Shown: positions 34,648-43,244 of the stretch, piece by piece
Numbering within the stretch: position 1 is the stretch's first letter
Layout of the letters: each line of letters opens with the position of its first letter
DNA from: Mucilaginibacter glaciei
Lineage (GTDB): Bacteria > Bacteroidota > Bacteroidia > Sphingobacteriales > Sphingobacteriaceae
Reading direction: 5' to 3'
Assembly (NCBI RefSeq): GCF_014773245.1
Contig: NZ_JACWMX010000002.1
Coordinates: 1-64,000 of the forward strand
Length of the DNA stretch: 64,000 nucleotides
Made by a program: the position numbers and the translations under genes
The notes under the pieces: model-generated
The model's database searches: none
Seen by the model: only the letters and a program-made list of their open reading frames with translations
What the model was told of the DNA's origin: nothing

Positions 34648-35760
34648 ATGGATGTAGGCTATTTTATAAGCGAGCTGCTTGGGCAACATGGCGATGTGAT
34701 GGTACCCGGATTGGGTTATTTTGCGCATACCCGTGTAAATGGCTATTACAACCAGGGCGAAGGCCGGTTTTATCCGCCGGGTTACAGCGTACAATTCGAC
34801 CCGCAATTTATTGACGATGATACACTGGCACAGTACATCGCCGATAATAAAAACATCTCGCTGGCATCATCCAAATACTTTACAGAAAAATATGTAGCTA
34901 ACGTAAGGTACCTGGCATCAACCGGCGAGGCTGCTATAGCTAACCTGGGCTGGTTTTTTACGCAGGATTTTAAACTGGTATTCCGTTCAAACAATGAGGT
35001 AAATACCGATGCCGATTTTTTTGGCTTCCCGGCGCTAATAATGTATAAATTAGGCGCACGGCCCGGAAATTTACAGCACGAAGAAGTTGATGAGCCGATA
35101 GAAGTACCATCGCAACAGATGAACCCGCCCGAGGCTGACGTACCACAGTTTGAAACCGACCGCGAGTATGAGGCCTACCTGGTTGAACTGACCGCTAAAC
35201 GTAAACGCAAAACGCTCATCACCTTTGTAATACTGGCCGTATTGTTAACCGGGATGTTTTACTTCCTGTACACCAAATACGATAAATCGATATTTAACCT
35301 GGAAGAGAAGAAACCCATAGCTAAAAACGATTCGGTTGCAGCGCCAAAAAAATTGGCAGTAGTAAAAGACAGTGCCAAACGGGACATGGGTGACGATAGC
35401 ATTGAGATCGTTAGGTTTAATAAAAAGGAAACCTTTGTAGCACAGCGCGATACGGCCAAACCAAAAAAAGTATTATATGGCGTAACCCCGCCTGCCGTTA
35501 CAGATACTATAAAAGGCCAGCGGTTTGAAATACTGGGCGGCTCATTCGGTACGGCAGCGCAAGCCAAAATAGCGGTTGGCCGGTATCTTAAAATGGGGTT
35601 TGACGCAAAGGTTTTAGAGAATGTACCAGGCAGACGGGTAAAGGTTACACTCGGCACGTTTGCTACCAGCGCCGAAGCCAAGGCTGCCGAAAAGAAAATA
35701 TTAGCCACCGGTAAGGTTAAACCTGCCGAGCTGTATGTGCAGCCCTACAACGTTAAATAA
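34648..35760 (+). CDS. HU-CCDC81-like and SPOR domain membrane protein
   Basis: A 370-residue bitopic protein. The N-terminal cytoplasmic part (about 1-130) has two small domains of the bacterial HU-CCDC81 type (ISELLGQHGDVMVPGLGYF; then YVANVRYLASTGEAAIANLG). One membrane helix lies near residues 190-210 (LITFVILAVLLTGMFYFL). A linker follows, and a C-terminal SPOR domain (about 290-370: RFEILGGSFGTAAQAKIAVG) would bind denuded peptidoglycan at division sites. The HU-like part could bind DNA or protein, so the molecule may link the chromosome side to the septal wall. It sits directly ahead of exbB. Confidence 0.85.
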   Translation: MDVGYFISELLGQHGDVMVPGLGYFAHTRVNGYYNQGEGRFYPPGYSVQFDPQFIDDDTLAQYIADNKNISLASSKYFTEKYVANVRYLASTGEAAIANLGWFFTQDFKLVFRSNNEVNTDADFFGFPALIMYKLGARPGNLQHEEVDEPIEVPSQQMNPPEADVPQFETDREYEAYLVELTAKRKRKTLITFVILAVLLTGMFYFLYTKYDKSIFNLEEKKPIAKNDSVAAPKKLAVVKDSAKRDMGDDSIEIVRFNKKETFVAQRDTAKPKKVLYGVTPPAVTDTIKGQRFEILGGSFGTAAQAKIAVGRYLKMGFDAKVLENVPGRRVKVTLGTFATSAEAKAAEKKILATGKVKPAELYVQPYNVK

Positions 35761-35815
35761 TAAAATCACGCAAAATTCAGTTTAAACACAGTACTACTTA
35801 TAACAAGGATAAATT

Positions 35816-36526
35816 ATGATGTTATTATTGCAGGTTGCAGATACCGCCGCAAAATTGATAGATACAGCCACGCAGGCCACACAGCAATTGAAACAAATTC
35901 CGGCAGAGGAATTACGCTTTGGCGATTTGCTGCTGAAAGGTGGATGGGTAATGGTACCTATCGGTATTTTAGCCGTGTTAGGTTTAGTGATCTTCTTTGA
36001 ACGGTTCTTCACTATCCGCAAGGCATCGATAAATGAGTCGCACCTGATGACCCAGGTTCGCAGCAGTATTTTAACCGGCAATTTAGAGGCTGCGATGGCC
36101 TTATGTCGCAGCAGCAACTCGCCCCTGGGCCGCATGTTACAAAAAGGCTTATTGCGCATTGGCAGGCCAATTAAGGATATTGAGGGCGCTATCGAAAACG
36201 TAGGTAAGCTGGAAGTATCCAAACTGGAAAAAAACATCGGCATCATCGGTATTGTAGCCGGTATTGCCCCTATGTTTGGTTTCCTGGGTACTATTGCAGG
36301 TGTTATCAAGATCTTTTATGATATCTCCAAAACGGATAACATCAGCATGGGCGTTATATCGGGTGGCTTATATGTGAAGATGGTAACATCGGCAGCAGGT
36401 TTGTTTGTAGGTATCATCGCTTATGTTTGCTACCATATTTTAAATATGATGGTTGATAAGGTGATCCTGAAACTGGAGACTGACGCCATTGAATTTATTG
36501 ATCTGTTAGAAGAGCCAAGCAAATGA
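35816..36526 (+). CDS. MotA/TolQ/ExbB proton-channel protein
   Basis: A 236-residue inner-membrane protein with three helices: GGWVMVPIGILAVLGLVIFF (about 42-61), IGIIGIVAGIAPMFGFLGTI (about 140-159) and MVTSAAGLFVGIIAYVCYHI (about 185-205). The cytoplasmic loop between the first two holds ESHLMTQVRSSILTGN, as in ExbB/TolQ. It forms the stator that uses the proton gradient. It overlaps exbD by the 4-bp ATGA, a sign of coupled translation. The context (SPOR, TPR, TonB-like genes) favours a Tol-like envelope role over nutrient uptake, but both are possible. Confidence 0.92.
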   Translation: MMLLLQVADTAAKLIDTATQATQQLKQIPAEELRFGDLLLKGGWVMVPIGILAVLGLVIFFERFFTIRKASINESHLMTQVRSSILTGNLEAAMALCRSSNSPLGRMLQKGLLRIGRPIKDIEGAIENVGKLEVSKLEKNIGIIGIVAGIAPMFGFLGTIAGVIKIFYDISKTDNISMGVISGGLYVKMVTSAAGLFVGIIAYVCYHILNMMVDKVILKLETDAIEFIDLLEEPSK

Positions 36527-36924
36527 ATTTAAGGAAAAAAAACCGCGGGCATTCTGCCGAGGTACATACCTCGGCCATGAACGACATCATGTTTTTCCTG
36601 CTCTTGTTCTTTTTGATCGCATCTACCGTTACCAACCCCAATGTAATCAAATTGGTGTTGCCTAAATCGTCGAGCGGGCAGTCGGTTTCTAAGAAAACAA
36701 TTACCGTATCGGTAACCAAAGAGCTGAAATACTACGTCGACAAAAAAGAAATTGCCGTAGCCGATCTGCAGCCTACCCTGGCTAATTATAAAAAACTGGC
36801 GACAGAGCTGACCATTGTTTTGTATGTAGATAAAACCGTAGCCATACAAGATGTGGTACAGGTAATGGATGTGGCACAAAAACTGAATATTAAACTGGTA
36901 CTGGCAACAGAACCGAAAGGATAG
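36523..36924 (+). CDS. ExbD/TolR-family protein
   Basis: A 133-residue protein with one N-terminal membrane helix that carries the essential proton-accepting Asp (AMNDIMFFLLLFFLIAS) and a periplasmic domain with the usual ExbD/TolR fold (KKTITVSVTKELKYYVDKKE; TIVLYVDKTVAIQDVVQVMD). It is the partner of the preceding ExbB-type protein, with the genes overlapping by 4 bp. A 64-bp spacer with a heptad repeat separates it from the TonB-like gene. Confidence 0.93.
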   Translation: MNLRKKNRGHSAEVHTSAMNDIMFFLLLFFLIASTVTNPNVIKLVLPKSSSGQSVSKKTITVSVTKELKYYVDKKEIAVADLQPTLANYKKLATELTIVLYVDKTVAIQDVVQVMDVAQKLNIKLVLATEPKG

Positions 36925-36929
36925 TTGTA

Positions 36930-36975
36930 AGTGATGAGTATTAAGTTACAAGTAACTCACCACTCATTACTCACC
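36930..36975. repeat. Heptanucleotide-phased tract between exbD and tonB
   Basis: Four AGTNNNN units in 7-bp phase (AGTGATG, AGTATTA, AGTTACA, AGTAACT) are followed by ACTCACC, ACTCATT, ACTCACC. The second set is roughly the reverse complement of the first, so the tract can also fold. It ends 13 bp before the ATG of the TonB-like gene. Confidence 0.7.
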
Positions 36976-36988
36976 CCTTAAAACTAAC

Positions 36989-37807
36989 ATGAACTACACC
37001 GAACAAAATAACTACCCGAAAGCGTTTGCTGCGACCACTGTGATACTTGCGGTGGTGATGGCGCTTTGTTATTTTATCGTGTTCCAGTCGCCTGTTAAAC
37101 AGGAAGATGGCACAGGTGGTATTTTAGTGAACTATGGTACGGTTGATGAAGGGATGGGCAGCGACTACATGAGCACCGAAGAACCATCGGTTGCCGAGAA
37201 TGCCAACAAAACCAAACCAGATAAGGTTACCCCTGCCCCGCCAACAGAAGAAAAGGTACAAAACGAAGCCAGCGATAAAAACGTAGTAACACAAACTACC
37301 GAGGATGCCCCTGAAGTGGCAGCAAACATAAAAACGCCAAGCCCAACTGTGGCCACACAGCCCACTACTAAAGCAGTTACCAAACCAACCGTTAACCAAA
37401 ATGCTTTGTATAAAGGCAAAACCAACACCGGTACCGGCGAGGGTGATGGCACAGGCAGCACACCCGGCAACCAGGGCAAAACCTCAGGCACTACGCTAAC
37501 TAACAACTACAATGGTACAGGCAGCGGCAACGGTGGTAACTTAACCGGGATGCCATCCCGTAACTTTACCAGCAAACCCGCTATAGGCGACGATGGCAGG
37601 CACACGGGCAAGGTAGTGGTTGATATCCGGGTAGATAAAAATGGCAATGTGGTTTACGCCCGCGCAGGCGCCCGCGGCACCACCATAACTGACGATGACC
37701 TGCTGGATAAATGCGAACAGGCCGTAAAAAATGCCAAGCTCAACTCCCTTGACAGCGCGCCCGAGACACAGATAGGCACGGTAGTGTTTGTGTTTAAGGT
37801 GAATTAA
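36989..37807 (+). CDS. TonB/TolA-like energy transducer
   Basis: A 272-residue protein with an N-terminal inner-membrane helix (FAATTVILAVVMALCYFIVF, about 13-32). A long Pro/Thr/Lys/Glu-rich linker (about 60-140) and a Gly/Thr/Asn-rich stretch (GTGEGDGTGSTPGNQG) span the periplasm. The C-terminal domain (about 205-272: GKVVVDIRVDKNGNVVYARA, ending VGTVVFVFKV-like) resembles TonB_C/TolA_III. It transmits energy from the ExbB-ExbD motor to an outer-membrane partner, perhaps the barrel protein at 32747. The classical TonB YP motif is not obvious. Confidence 0.85.
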   Translation: MNYTEQNNYPKAFAATTVILAVVMALCYFIVFQSPVKQEDGTGGILVNYGTVDEGMGSDYMSTEEPSVAENANKTKPDKVTPAPPTEEKVQNEASDKNVVTQTTEDAPEVAANIKTPSPTVATQPTTKAVTKPTVNQNALYKGKTNTGTGEGDGTGSTPGNQGKTSGTTLTNNYNGTGSGNGGNLTGMPSRNFTSKPAIGDDGRHTGKVVVDIRVDKNGNVVYARAGARGTTITDDDLLDKCEQAVKNAKLNSLDSAPETQIGTVVFVFKVN

Positions 37808-37856
37808 TTCTGCCCACAGTTCATGGACAATAGACCGTAGCAAATAATTTTATTAA

Positions 37857-37864
37857 TAGATTTG
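37857..37864 (+). promoter_or_regulatory. -7 element TAGATTTG upstream of folC
   Basis: A perfect TAnnTTTG located 18 bp before the heptad repeat that covers the folC start. The -33 region has no TTG. Degenerate heptads (GGACAAT, AGACCGT) lie at 37825-37838. Confidence 0.55.
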
Positions 37865-37883
37865 CTTCTAAAACCATAGCTAT

Positions 37884-37918
37884 GGACTATGGACTATCGA
37901 CTATGGACTATGGACTAT
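37884..37918. repeat. Five tandem heptamers GGACTAT over the folC start
   Basis: GGACTAT, GGACTAT, CGACTAT, GGACTAT, GGACTAT. Four units contribute to an ATG (37882, 37889, 37903, 37910), and each 7-bp step changes frame. Only 37889 and 37910 are in the folC frame. The last ATG is always in frame whatever the copy number, but the upstream ones can give extensions or out-of-frame starts. Confidence 0.85.
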
Positions 37919-39211
37919 CAACAAACCATCGACTACCTCTACACCCAGTTACCGCTCTTTACCCGAATTGGTGCATCCGCCTTTAAAAAAGACCTGACCA
38001 ATACCCTGGCACTTTGCGAACTACTGGATAACCCGCAGCATAAATTTATAAGCGTACATGTAGGTGGCACCAACGGTAAAGGTTCAACCTCCCACATGCT
38101 GGCGGCAATATTACAGGTGGCGGGTTATAAAACGGGGCTTTATACTTCGCCACACTTAAAAGACTTTAGGGAGCGCATCCGCGTGAACGGGCAGATGATC
38201 AGTGAACAAGCAGTGATCGATTTTGTGGCGGCGCATCGAGCCGACTTTGAGCGCATAGAGCCTTCCTTTTTTGAAATGACCGTAGCTTTAGCCTTTGATG
38301 TTTTTGCCAATGAGCAGGTGGATATTGCCATTGTAGAAGTTGGCTTGGGTGGCCGGTTAGATTCGACCAATATCATTAACCCGTTGCTCTCCATCATCAC
38401 CAATATCGGTTGGGACCATATGAACATGCTGGGCGACACCCTGCAACTGATAGCAGGCGAAAAAGCGGGCATCATTAAACCCCATACACCAGTCATCATC
38501 GGCGAGTATCAGCCAGAAGTTGCCAATGTGTTTGTAGAAAAAGCACGGAAGGAAAGTGACTCGATTACTTTTGCATCGGAGAATAAGTTAATAGTTAAAA
38601 GTAAAAAGGCAAAGGATGGCGCGTTGAATCTATTAGATGTTGATATAACAAGTCTAAACGCCCCGCTCTCCGCTCTCCACTTACAACTCGACCTTACCGG
38701 GACTTACCAACTCAAGAATTTAAAAACCGTTCTTTGCGCGGTTGACGAATTACGCCAACAAGGTTTTACCATAACCGATCAGCATATAGCCGAAGCCCTG
38801 AAACAGGTAAAAACGCTTACCGGCCTGCACGGACGCTGGGAAACATTAAGCCAAAACCCGCTCACCATTTGCGATACCGGCCATAATCCGGAAGGTATGA
38901 CCGAAGTGCTTACGACTATTGCAGGCACACCTTACCAGCATCTGCACTTTGTGATCGGCATGGTGAATGATAAAGACATCAGCAAAGTGCTTATAATGCT
39001 GCCAAAGGACGCAACCTATTACTTTTGCAAGCCGGATATCCCAAGGGGACTGGATGCTGAAATTTTAAAACAGAAAGCCGAAGTAATAGGGCTTAGCGGC
39101 GATGCTTTCACGTCAGTGCCGGAAGCGTTAAAGTCGGCTCAACATAATGCGGGTGATGCCGATCTGGTGTTTGTTGGCGGCAGTACTTTCGTAGTGGCCG
39201 AAGTGGTTTAG
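37910..39211 (+). CDS. folC: Folylpolyglutamate synthase/dihydrofolate synthase
   Basis: A 433-residue cytosolic Mur-ligase-type enzyme that adds glutamate to dihydropteroate or folates. The ATP-binding P-loop is VGGTNGKGSTSHMLAA, followed by TSPHLKDFRERIRVNG (omega loop), VEVGLGGRLDSTNII and NIGWDHMNMLGD. The C-terminal half has GRWETL and CDTGHNPEG. The ATG at 37910 gives the usual family start MDYQQTIDYLYTQLP; an in-frame ATG at 37889 lies inside the heptad repeat and would add seven repeat-encoded residues. The coding sequence contains two further heptad tracts (38586-38613 and 38664-38690) bracketing a divergent loop (LIVKSKKAKDGALNLLDVD). It ends the envelope cluster and has its own -7 element. 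Confidence 0.93.
   Translation: MDYQQTIDYLYTQLPLFTRIGASAFKKDLTNTLALCELLDNPQHKFISVHVGGTNGKGSTSHMLAAILQVAGYKTGLYTSPHLKDFRERIRVNGQMISEQAVIDFVAAHRADFERIEPSFFEMTVALAFDVFANEQVDIAIVEVGLGGRLDSTNIINPLLSIITNIGWDHMNMLGDTLQLIAGEKAGIIKPHTPVIIGEYQPEVANVFVEKARKESDSITFASENKLIVKSKKAKDGALNLLDVDITSLNAPLSALHLQLDLTGTYQLKNLKTVLCAVDELRQQGFTITDQHIAEALKQVKTLTGLHGRWETLSQNPLTICDTGHNPEGMTEVLTTIAGTPYQHLHFVIGMVNDKDISKVLIMLPKDATYYFCKPDIPRGLDAEILKQKAEVIGLSGDAFTSVPEALKSAQHNAGDADLVFVGGSTFVVAEVV
38586..38690. repeat. Two heptad-phased tracts inside folC
   Basis: First tract 38586-38613: AGTTAAT, AGTTAAA, AGTAAAA, AGGCAAA, with AG every 7 bp. Second tract 38664-38690: CGCTCTC, CGCTCTC, CACTTAC, AACTCGA (last base at 38691), with CT at a fixed position. 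Both are in coding sequence, and the frame stays open across them. Confidence 0.6.
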
Positions 39212-39358
39212 ATGCGCTATTTTATGCAGCTTAAATTGCTGTAATTTTAAATACAGCATAAAAACATCCATAGAAAATTGGTAGAAATTAGAGATTTTTA
39301 GAGGTAATTTGTCCCGTTATTTTATCTATTTAAACATTACATTAGCAAACAAAAACCA

Positions 39359-40348
39359 ATGACATACCAACCCTCAGCCGCCCGATACGATAAAATGCAG
39401 TACCGCCGTTGCGGCAAAAGCGGCATCAAACTACCGGCTATTTCATTAGGTCTGTGGCATAACTTCGGCCATGTGGATGTAATGGAAAACTTCCGGAAGA
39501 TCCTGCACCTGGCATTTGATAGCGGCATAACCCATTTTGACTTGGCTAACAACTACGGCCCTCCTCCGGGATCGGCAGAGACCAATTTTGGCAAGATCCT
39601 GAAAGAAGATTTTGCATGCTATCGCGATGAGCTAATTATCTCTACTAAAGCAGGTTACCATATGTGGGAAGGCCCGTATGGCGAATGGGGATCCAAGAAA
39701 TATCTGGTTTCCAGTTTGGATCAAAGCCTGAAACGGATGGGTTTAGACTATGTAGATATCTTTTATCATCACCGCCCGGATCCTGATACCCCGTTAGAAG
39801 AAACCATGATGGCCCTTGATCTGATCGTTCGCCAGGGTAAAGCTTTATATGCCGGGATCTCTAACTATAACGCCGAACAAGCAGATGCGGCGATAGCCAT
39901 TTTAAAACGCTTGGGCACCCCTTGTTTGATCCATCAGCCCAAGTACTCGATGTTCGTCCGCGATGCGGAAAACGGGCTGTTAGACGTACTGGAAAAAGAC
40001 GGCGTAGGCTGTATCCCATTCTCGCCTTTGGCGCAGGGCTTACTGACTAACAAGTACTTACACGGCATCCCGCAAGACTCGAGGGCGGCCAAATCAACCG
40101 GATTTTTACAGGAAAGCCAGGTGAATGATGAGGTTGTCGGTAAGATCAAAAAGCTAAACGCCCTTGCAGAGCAGCGCGGCCAGACACTGGCACAAATGGC
40201 ACTGGCCTGGTTGCTCAAAGATGACCGGGTAACATCAGTATTGATCGGCGCAAGTAAACCCGAGCAATTGGCCGACTCATTAAAAGCATTAGATAAGGTA
40301 GACTTTACTGCTGATGAATTGGAAAAGATCGAAGCTATCCTAAAATAA
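39359..40348 (+). CDS. Aldo-keto reductase (L-glyceraldehyde-3-phosphate reductase type)
   Basis: A 329-residue NADPH-dependent reductase with an intact (beta/alpha)8 barrel. The catalytic tetrad is recognisable as Asp in THFDLANNYG, Tyr in the same motif, Lys in IISTKAGY and His in DIFYHHRPDP. The cofactor end is SVLIGASKPEQL. The strand order and the GYHMWEGPYGEWGSKKYL insert match YghZ/GpsA-like (KCNAB-related) members that reduce L-glyceraldehyde 3-phosphate and methylglyoxal. The ATG at 39359 fits the family start. It lies alone, 147 bp after folC, with a terminator behind it. Confidence 0.9.
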   Translation: MTYQPSAARYDKMQYRRCGKSGIKLPAISLGLWHNFGHVDVMENFRKILHLAFDSGITHFDLANNYGPPPGSAETNFGKILKEDFACYRDELIISTKAGYHMWEGPYGEWGSKKYLVSSLDQSLKRMGLDYVDIFYHHRPDPDTPLEETMMALDLIVRQGKALYAGISNYNAEQADAAIAILKRLGTPCLIHQPKYSMFVRDAENGLLDVLEKDGVGCIPFSPLAQGLLTNKYLHGIPQDSRAAKSTGFLQESQVNDEVVGKIKKLNALAEQRGQTLAQMALAWLLKDDRVTSVLIGASKPEQLADSLKALDKVDFTADELEKIEAILK

Positions 40349-40368
40349 ACCGCATTTTAACGTACATT

Positions 40369-40399
40369 AAAGGCATATTTTAAATAATATGCCTTTTTT
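40369..40399 (+). terminator. Intrinsic terminator
   Basis: AAAGGCATATT pairs with AATATGCCTTT around TTAAAT, followed by T. It ends the aldo-keto reductase transcript. Confidence 0.85.
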
Positions 40400-40478
40400 G
40401 TTTAACAATAATTAACAAAACAGCTCTAACAACTTTAGCGAATAACTTACATCTTAGTACAAACTTTACACACCCTTA

Positions 40479-42935
40479 ATGAAACCAGCCTTACTTGCAC
40501 TTTTCTTGTTGCTGTTCAGTTCGCAATTATTTGCCCAGGATGTTACCATTAGCGGCAAAATAACCGACGACGGAGGTAAGGGCGTACCCTTTGCAACAGT
40601 TTATATAAGGAACACAACTAAGGGCACATCTGCCAACAGCGAAGGTGAATACAGCCTGAATTTAAAGCCGGGCCAGTACGATGTGCAATATAAAGCGGTG
40701 GGTTACAAAGCCGAGAGCCGTAAGGCAGATCTGCGTACCAGCCAAATCATCAATATAGCACTAAAGGCAGAATTATACGAGCTTAAAGAAGTTGCCATCC
40801 GCGCAGGTGCCGAAGACCCTGCTTACGCCATTATCCGCAAGGCAATAAAAAAACGTAAGGGCTATTTAAATGAGGTAAATGCCTATACATGCGAGGTTTA
40901 TATTAAGGGGTTACAAAAACTACTGGCTGCTCCAAAGAAATTTTTAGGGGTAGATGTTCAAAAAATTGCCCGCGAAAATGGGTTGGATTCTAACCGCAGG
41001 GGTATAATTTACCTGTCGGAGTCGCAATCCAAATACAGTTTTATGCGCCCTAATTCGGTTCATGAAGAGGTGATATCATCCAAAACATCCGGCCGGAACA
41101 ATGCCTTTACCTTTAACCGCGCATCAGACCTCCGGGTGAATTTTTATGAGAACTTTCAGGACTGGGAAGGATTAAGTCCGCGGCCCGTAATTTCGCCTAT
41201 ATCCGATAACGCCTTGTTTTACTACCGATACAAATGGATGGGCATCACGATAGAGAATGGCGAAACCATCAATAAGATACTGGTTACCCCGCGCCGCGAA
41301 CACGACCCTTGTTTTAGCGGCTATATCTATGTGCTGGAGGATAGCTGGCGACTGCAGAGCCTCAGCCTTTACCTAACCAAAAAGAATAACATCAACTTTG
41401 TAGATACTTTAAAGGTGAACCAGGAATTTTTTCCGGTGAATGCTAAGGTATGGATGCCGGCTTCCATTAAATTTGAGTTTACGGGCGGGTTATTCGGCTT
41501 CAAGTTCGGCGGGTATTTTATCTCCCTTTATAAAGATTACGAGATAGACCCCAAGCTGGATAAAAAGCAATTTGCAGAAGTATTGCGTATTACCAAAGGC
41601 ATTAATAAAAAAGACTCTATCTATTGGCAAAATGAGCGGCCCATACCGCTTACCGAAGAAGAAAAGACCGATTACCAGAAAAAGGCTATACTCGCCGCCA
41701 AGCGAGAATCCAAACCTTACCTCGACTCGTTAGACAAAGTAAACAACAAGTTTAGCGCAGGAAAATTTATTTTGGGTGGCTACCATCACCGTAACCGGTA
41801 TGATAAAGAATATTATAATTTCGACCCGTTGTTGTCATCTATCCTGTTTAACACGGTAGAAGGGTTCGCGCTGGATTACGGTGCTTCATATGTCAAACAG
41901 ATAGATAGTGCTAACAACAAATATTTGTCTGTTTACGCCAAAGCACGCTATGGTTTTTCAAATCATTTATTGAATATAAATGGCGGGGTGAGTTTCCCGG
42001 CAGGGCAATTCCGATTAAACTTATCGGGCGGCTCAAACGTGCTGGATATGAATAACCGCCAACCGATAACAGATTTTACCAATACGGTGCATAGCTTATT
42101 TGCCAGGCAGAATTTTGAAAAGCTTTATCAAAAGCAATATGTGAATTTTAGTGCCTCAAACCGCATCAGCGGCGGCTGGCTGGCCAGTGGTTATGCCGAA
42201 TGGAGCGACAGGAAATGGTTATCCAACACTTCAAACTTTAGTTTTTTTCATCCCGATAACCGGCAGTATACGTCTAATAATCCCTTTATTCCCGGAGCAG
42301 ATGTGCCGTTGTTCCCACAAAACCAGGCATTTAAGTTAAGCGTACGCACCACTTATGACTTTAGCAATAAATATGAAACTTATCCAACAGGTAAACGATA
42401 TCTCCCATCGGTCTACCCCACCATTGGGTTCGCGTTTACCAAAGCCATCAAAAATGTGTTTGGATCTGATGCCGACTATAATATGATTGCTGTTGATATT
42501 GCTAAAGATGATATCCCTTTAGGGTTTTATGGTAAAACATCATTCTATGCAGCAGCGGGTAAATTCTTTAATGCAAAAAACATTAACTATACCGATTTCA
42601 GGCACTTCTCGGGTAATGAAGCATTATTTTACAAACCCGGCAATAGTAAATTCCTGCTGTTAGATTATTACACGTTTAGCACCGGCGACAAGTATCTGGA
42701 GGCACACCTAGAGCATAATTTTTCGGGCTTTATTACCAATAAGATCCCGATTATCCGCAAACTGAAATTGCAGGAAATTGTGAATGTGAATTACCTTACC
42801 ACACCCACCTTTAAAAACTATGTAGAGTTAGGTTTCGGCTTACAAACCGCGGGTTTAAGGGTAATGTACGGCACATCATATAACAATATGAGCAGCAAGG
42901 TAAATTCGGCAATAAGGATTGGGTTGAGTTTTTAG
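40479..42935 (+). CDS. DUF5686 outer-membrane protein with CarboxypepD_reg-like domain
   Basis: An 818-residue exported protein. It has a signal peptide (cut near LFAQ, residue 19), a CarboxypepD_reg-like domain (about 22-105: ISGKITDDGGKGVPFATVYI), a linker (YELKEVAIRAGAEDPAYAII) and the DUF5686 region (about 120-450: AYTCEVYIKGLQKLL; RREHDPCFSGYIYVLEDSWR). A C-terminal barrel ends SAIRIGLSF. DUF5686 proteins are common in Bacteroidota and their function is not established. The 80-bp upstream spacer contains TTAACA-N4-TTAACA, weaker than the box at 8817, and no good -7 element. Confidence 0.88.
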   Translation: MKPALLALFLLLFSSQLFAQDVTISGKITDDGGKGVPFATVYIRNTTKGTSANSEGEYSLNLKPGQYDVQYKAVGYKAESRKADLRTSQIINIALKAELYELKEVAIRAGAEDPAYAIIRKAIKKRKGYLNEVNAYTCEVYIKGLQKLLAAPKKFLGVDVQKIARENGLDSNRRGIIYLSESQSKYSFMRPNSVHEEVISSKTSGRNNAFTFNRASDLRVNFYENFQDWEGLSPRPVISPISDNALFYYRYKWMGITIENGETINKILVTPRREHDPCFSGYIYVLEDSWRLQSLSLYLTKKNNINFVDTLKVNQEFFPVNAKVWMPASIKFEFTGGLFGFKFGGYFISLYKDYEIDPKLDKKQFAEVLRITKGINKKDSIYWQNERPIPLTEEEKTDYQKKAILAAKRESKPYLDSLDKVNNKFSAGKFILGGYHHRNRYDKEYYNFDPLLSSILFNTVEGFALDYGASYVKQIDSANNKYLSVYAKARYGFSNHLLNINGGVSFPAGQFRLNLSGGSNVLDMNNRQPITDFTNTVHSLFARQNFEKLYQKQYVNFSASNRISGGWLASGYAEWSDRKWLSNTSNFSFFHPDNRQYTSNNPFIPGADVPLFPQNQAFKLSVRTTYDFSNKYETYPTGKRYLPSVYPTIGFAFTKAIKNVFGSDADYNMIAVDIAKDDIPLGFYGKTSFYAAAGKFFNAKNINYTDFRHFSGNEALFYKPGNSKFLLLDYYTFSTGDKYLEAHLEHNFSGFITNKIPIIRKLKLQEIVNVNYLTTPTFKNYVELGFGLQTAGLRVMYGTSYNNMSSKVNSAIRIGLSF

Positions 42936-42940
42936 GGACG

Positions 42941-43243
42941 TCAGGAATTATAAATAGTAATTCCTACCCTATCAATGTGATCTAACAATTCTTCATTGTT
43001 AATTTGATGATAAATAGCTACATCAAACTTATTTGGAAGCAATAAATCATCTAAACTGGCCATGATATTGGTTAATTGGCGCAAGTCGAGCTGTTCACCT
43101 TTCAAAACCAAATCTATGTCTGATGATGGCTTAAAGTTGCCTTTAGCTCTTGAACCATACAGGTATGTCTGTTTAACAGCGGGATACTGCTTAAGTACTT
43201 CAATTATATTTATAACTGCCTGTTCGGATAAACCATACATCAT
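42941..43243 (-). CDS. MNT-family nucleotidyltransferase antitoxin (MntA-like)
   Basis: A 100-residue minimal nucleotidyltransferase. The motif GSRAKGNFKPSSDIDL gives G30, S31, D42 and D44, the complete GSx(n)DxD active site. In HEPN-MNT systems the MNT protein neutralises the toxin by AMPylating a tyrosine of the HEPN partner. It follows the HEPN gene with one base between them, so the two are one operon (toxin first). Convergent with the DUF5686 gene only 6 bp away. Confidence 0.9.
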   Translation of the reverse strand: MMYGLSEQAVINIIEVLKQYPAVKQTYLYGSRAKGNFKPSSDIDLVLKGEQLDLRQLTNIMASLDDLLLPNKFDVAIYHQINNEELLDHIDRVGITIYNS

Positions 43244-43244
43244 T

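Noticed and set aside
39238..39257. GCTGTA/TACAGC hairpin after folC as a terminator
   Set aside because: The stem has only six pairs with an 8-nt AT loop and no proper T run.
40400..40425. TTAACA-N4-TTAACA before the DUF5686 gene as another Pho-like box
   Set aside because: The 10-bp spacing does not match the 11-bp repeats at 8817 and the surroundings are AT-rich enough for chance.
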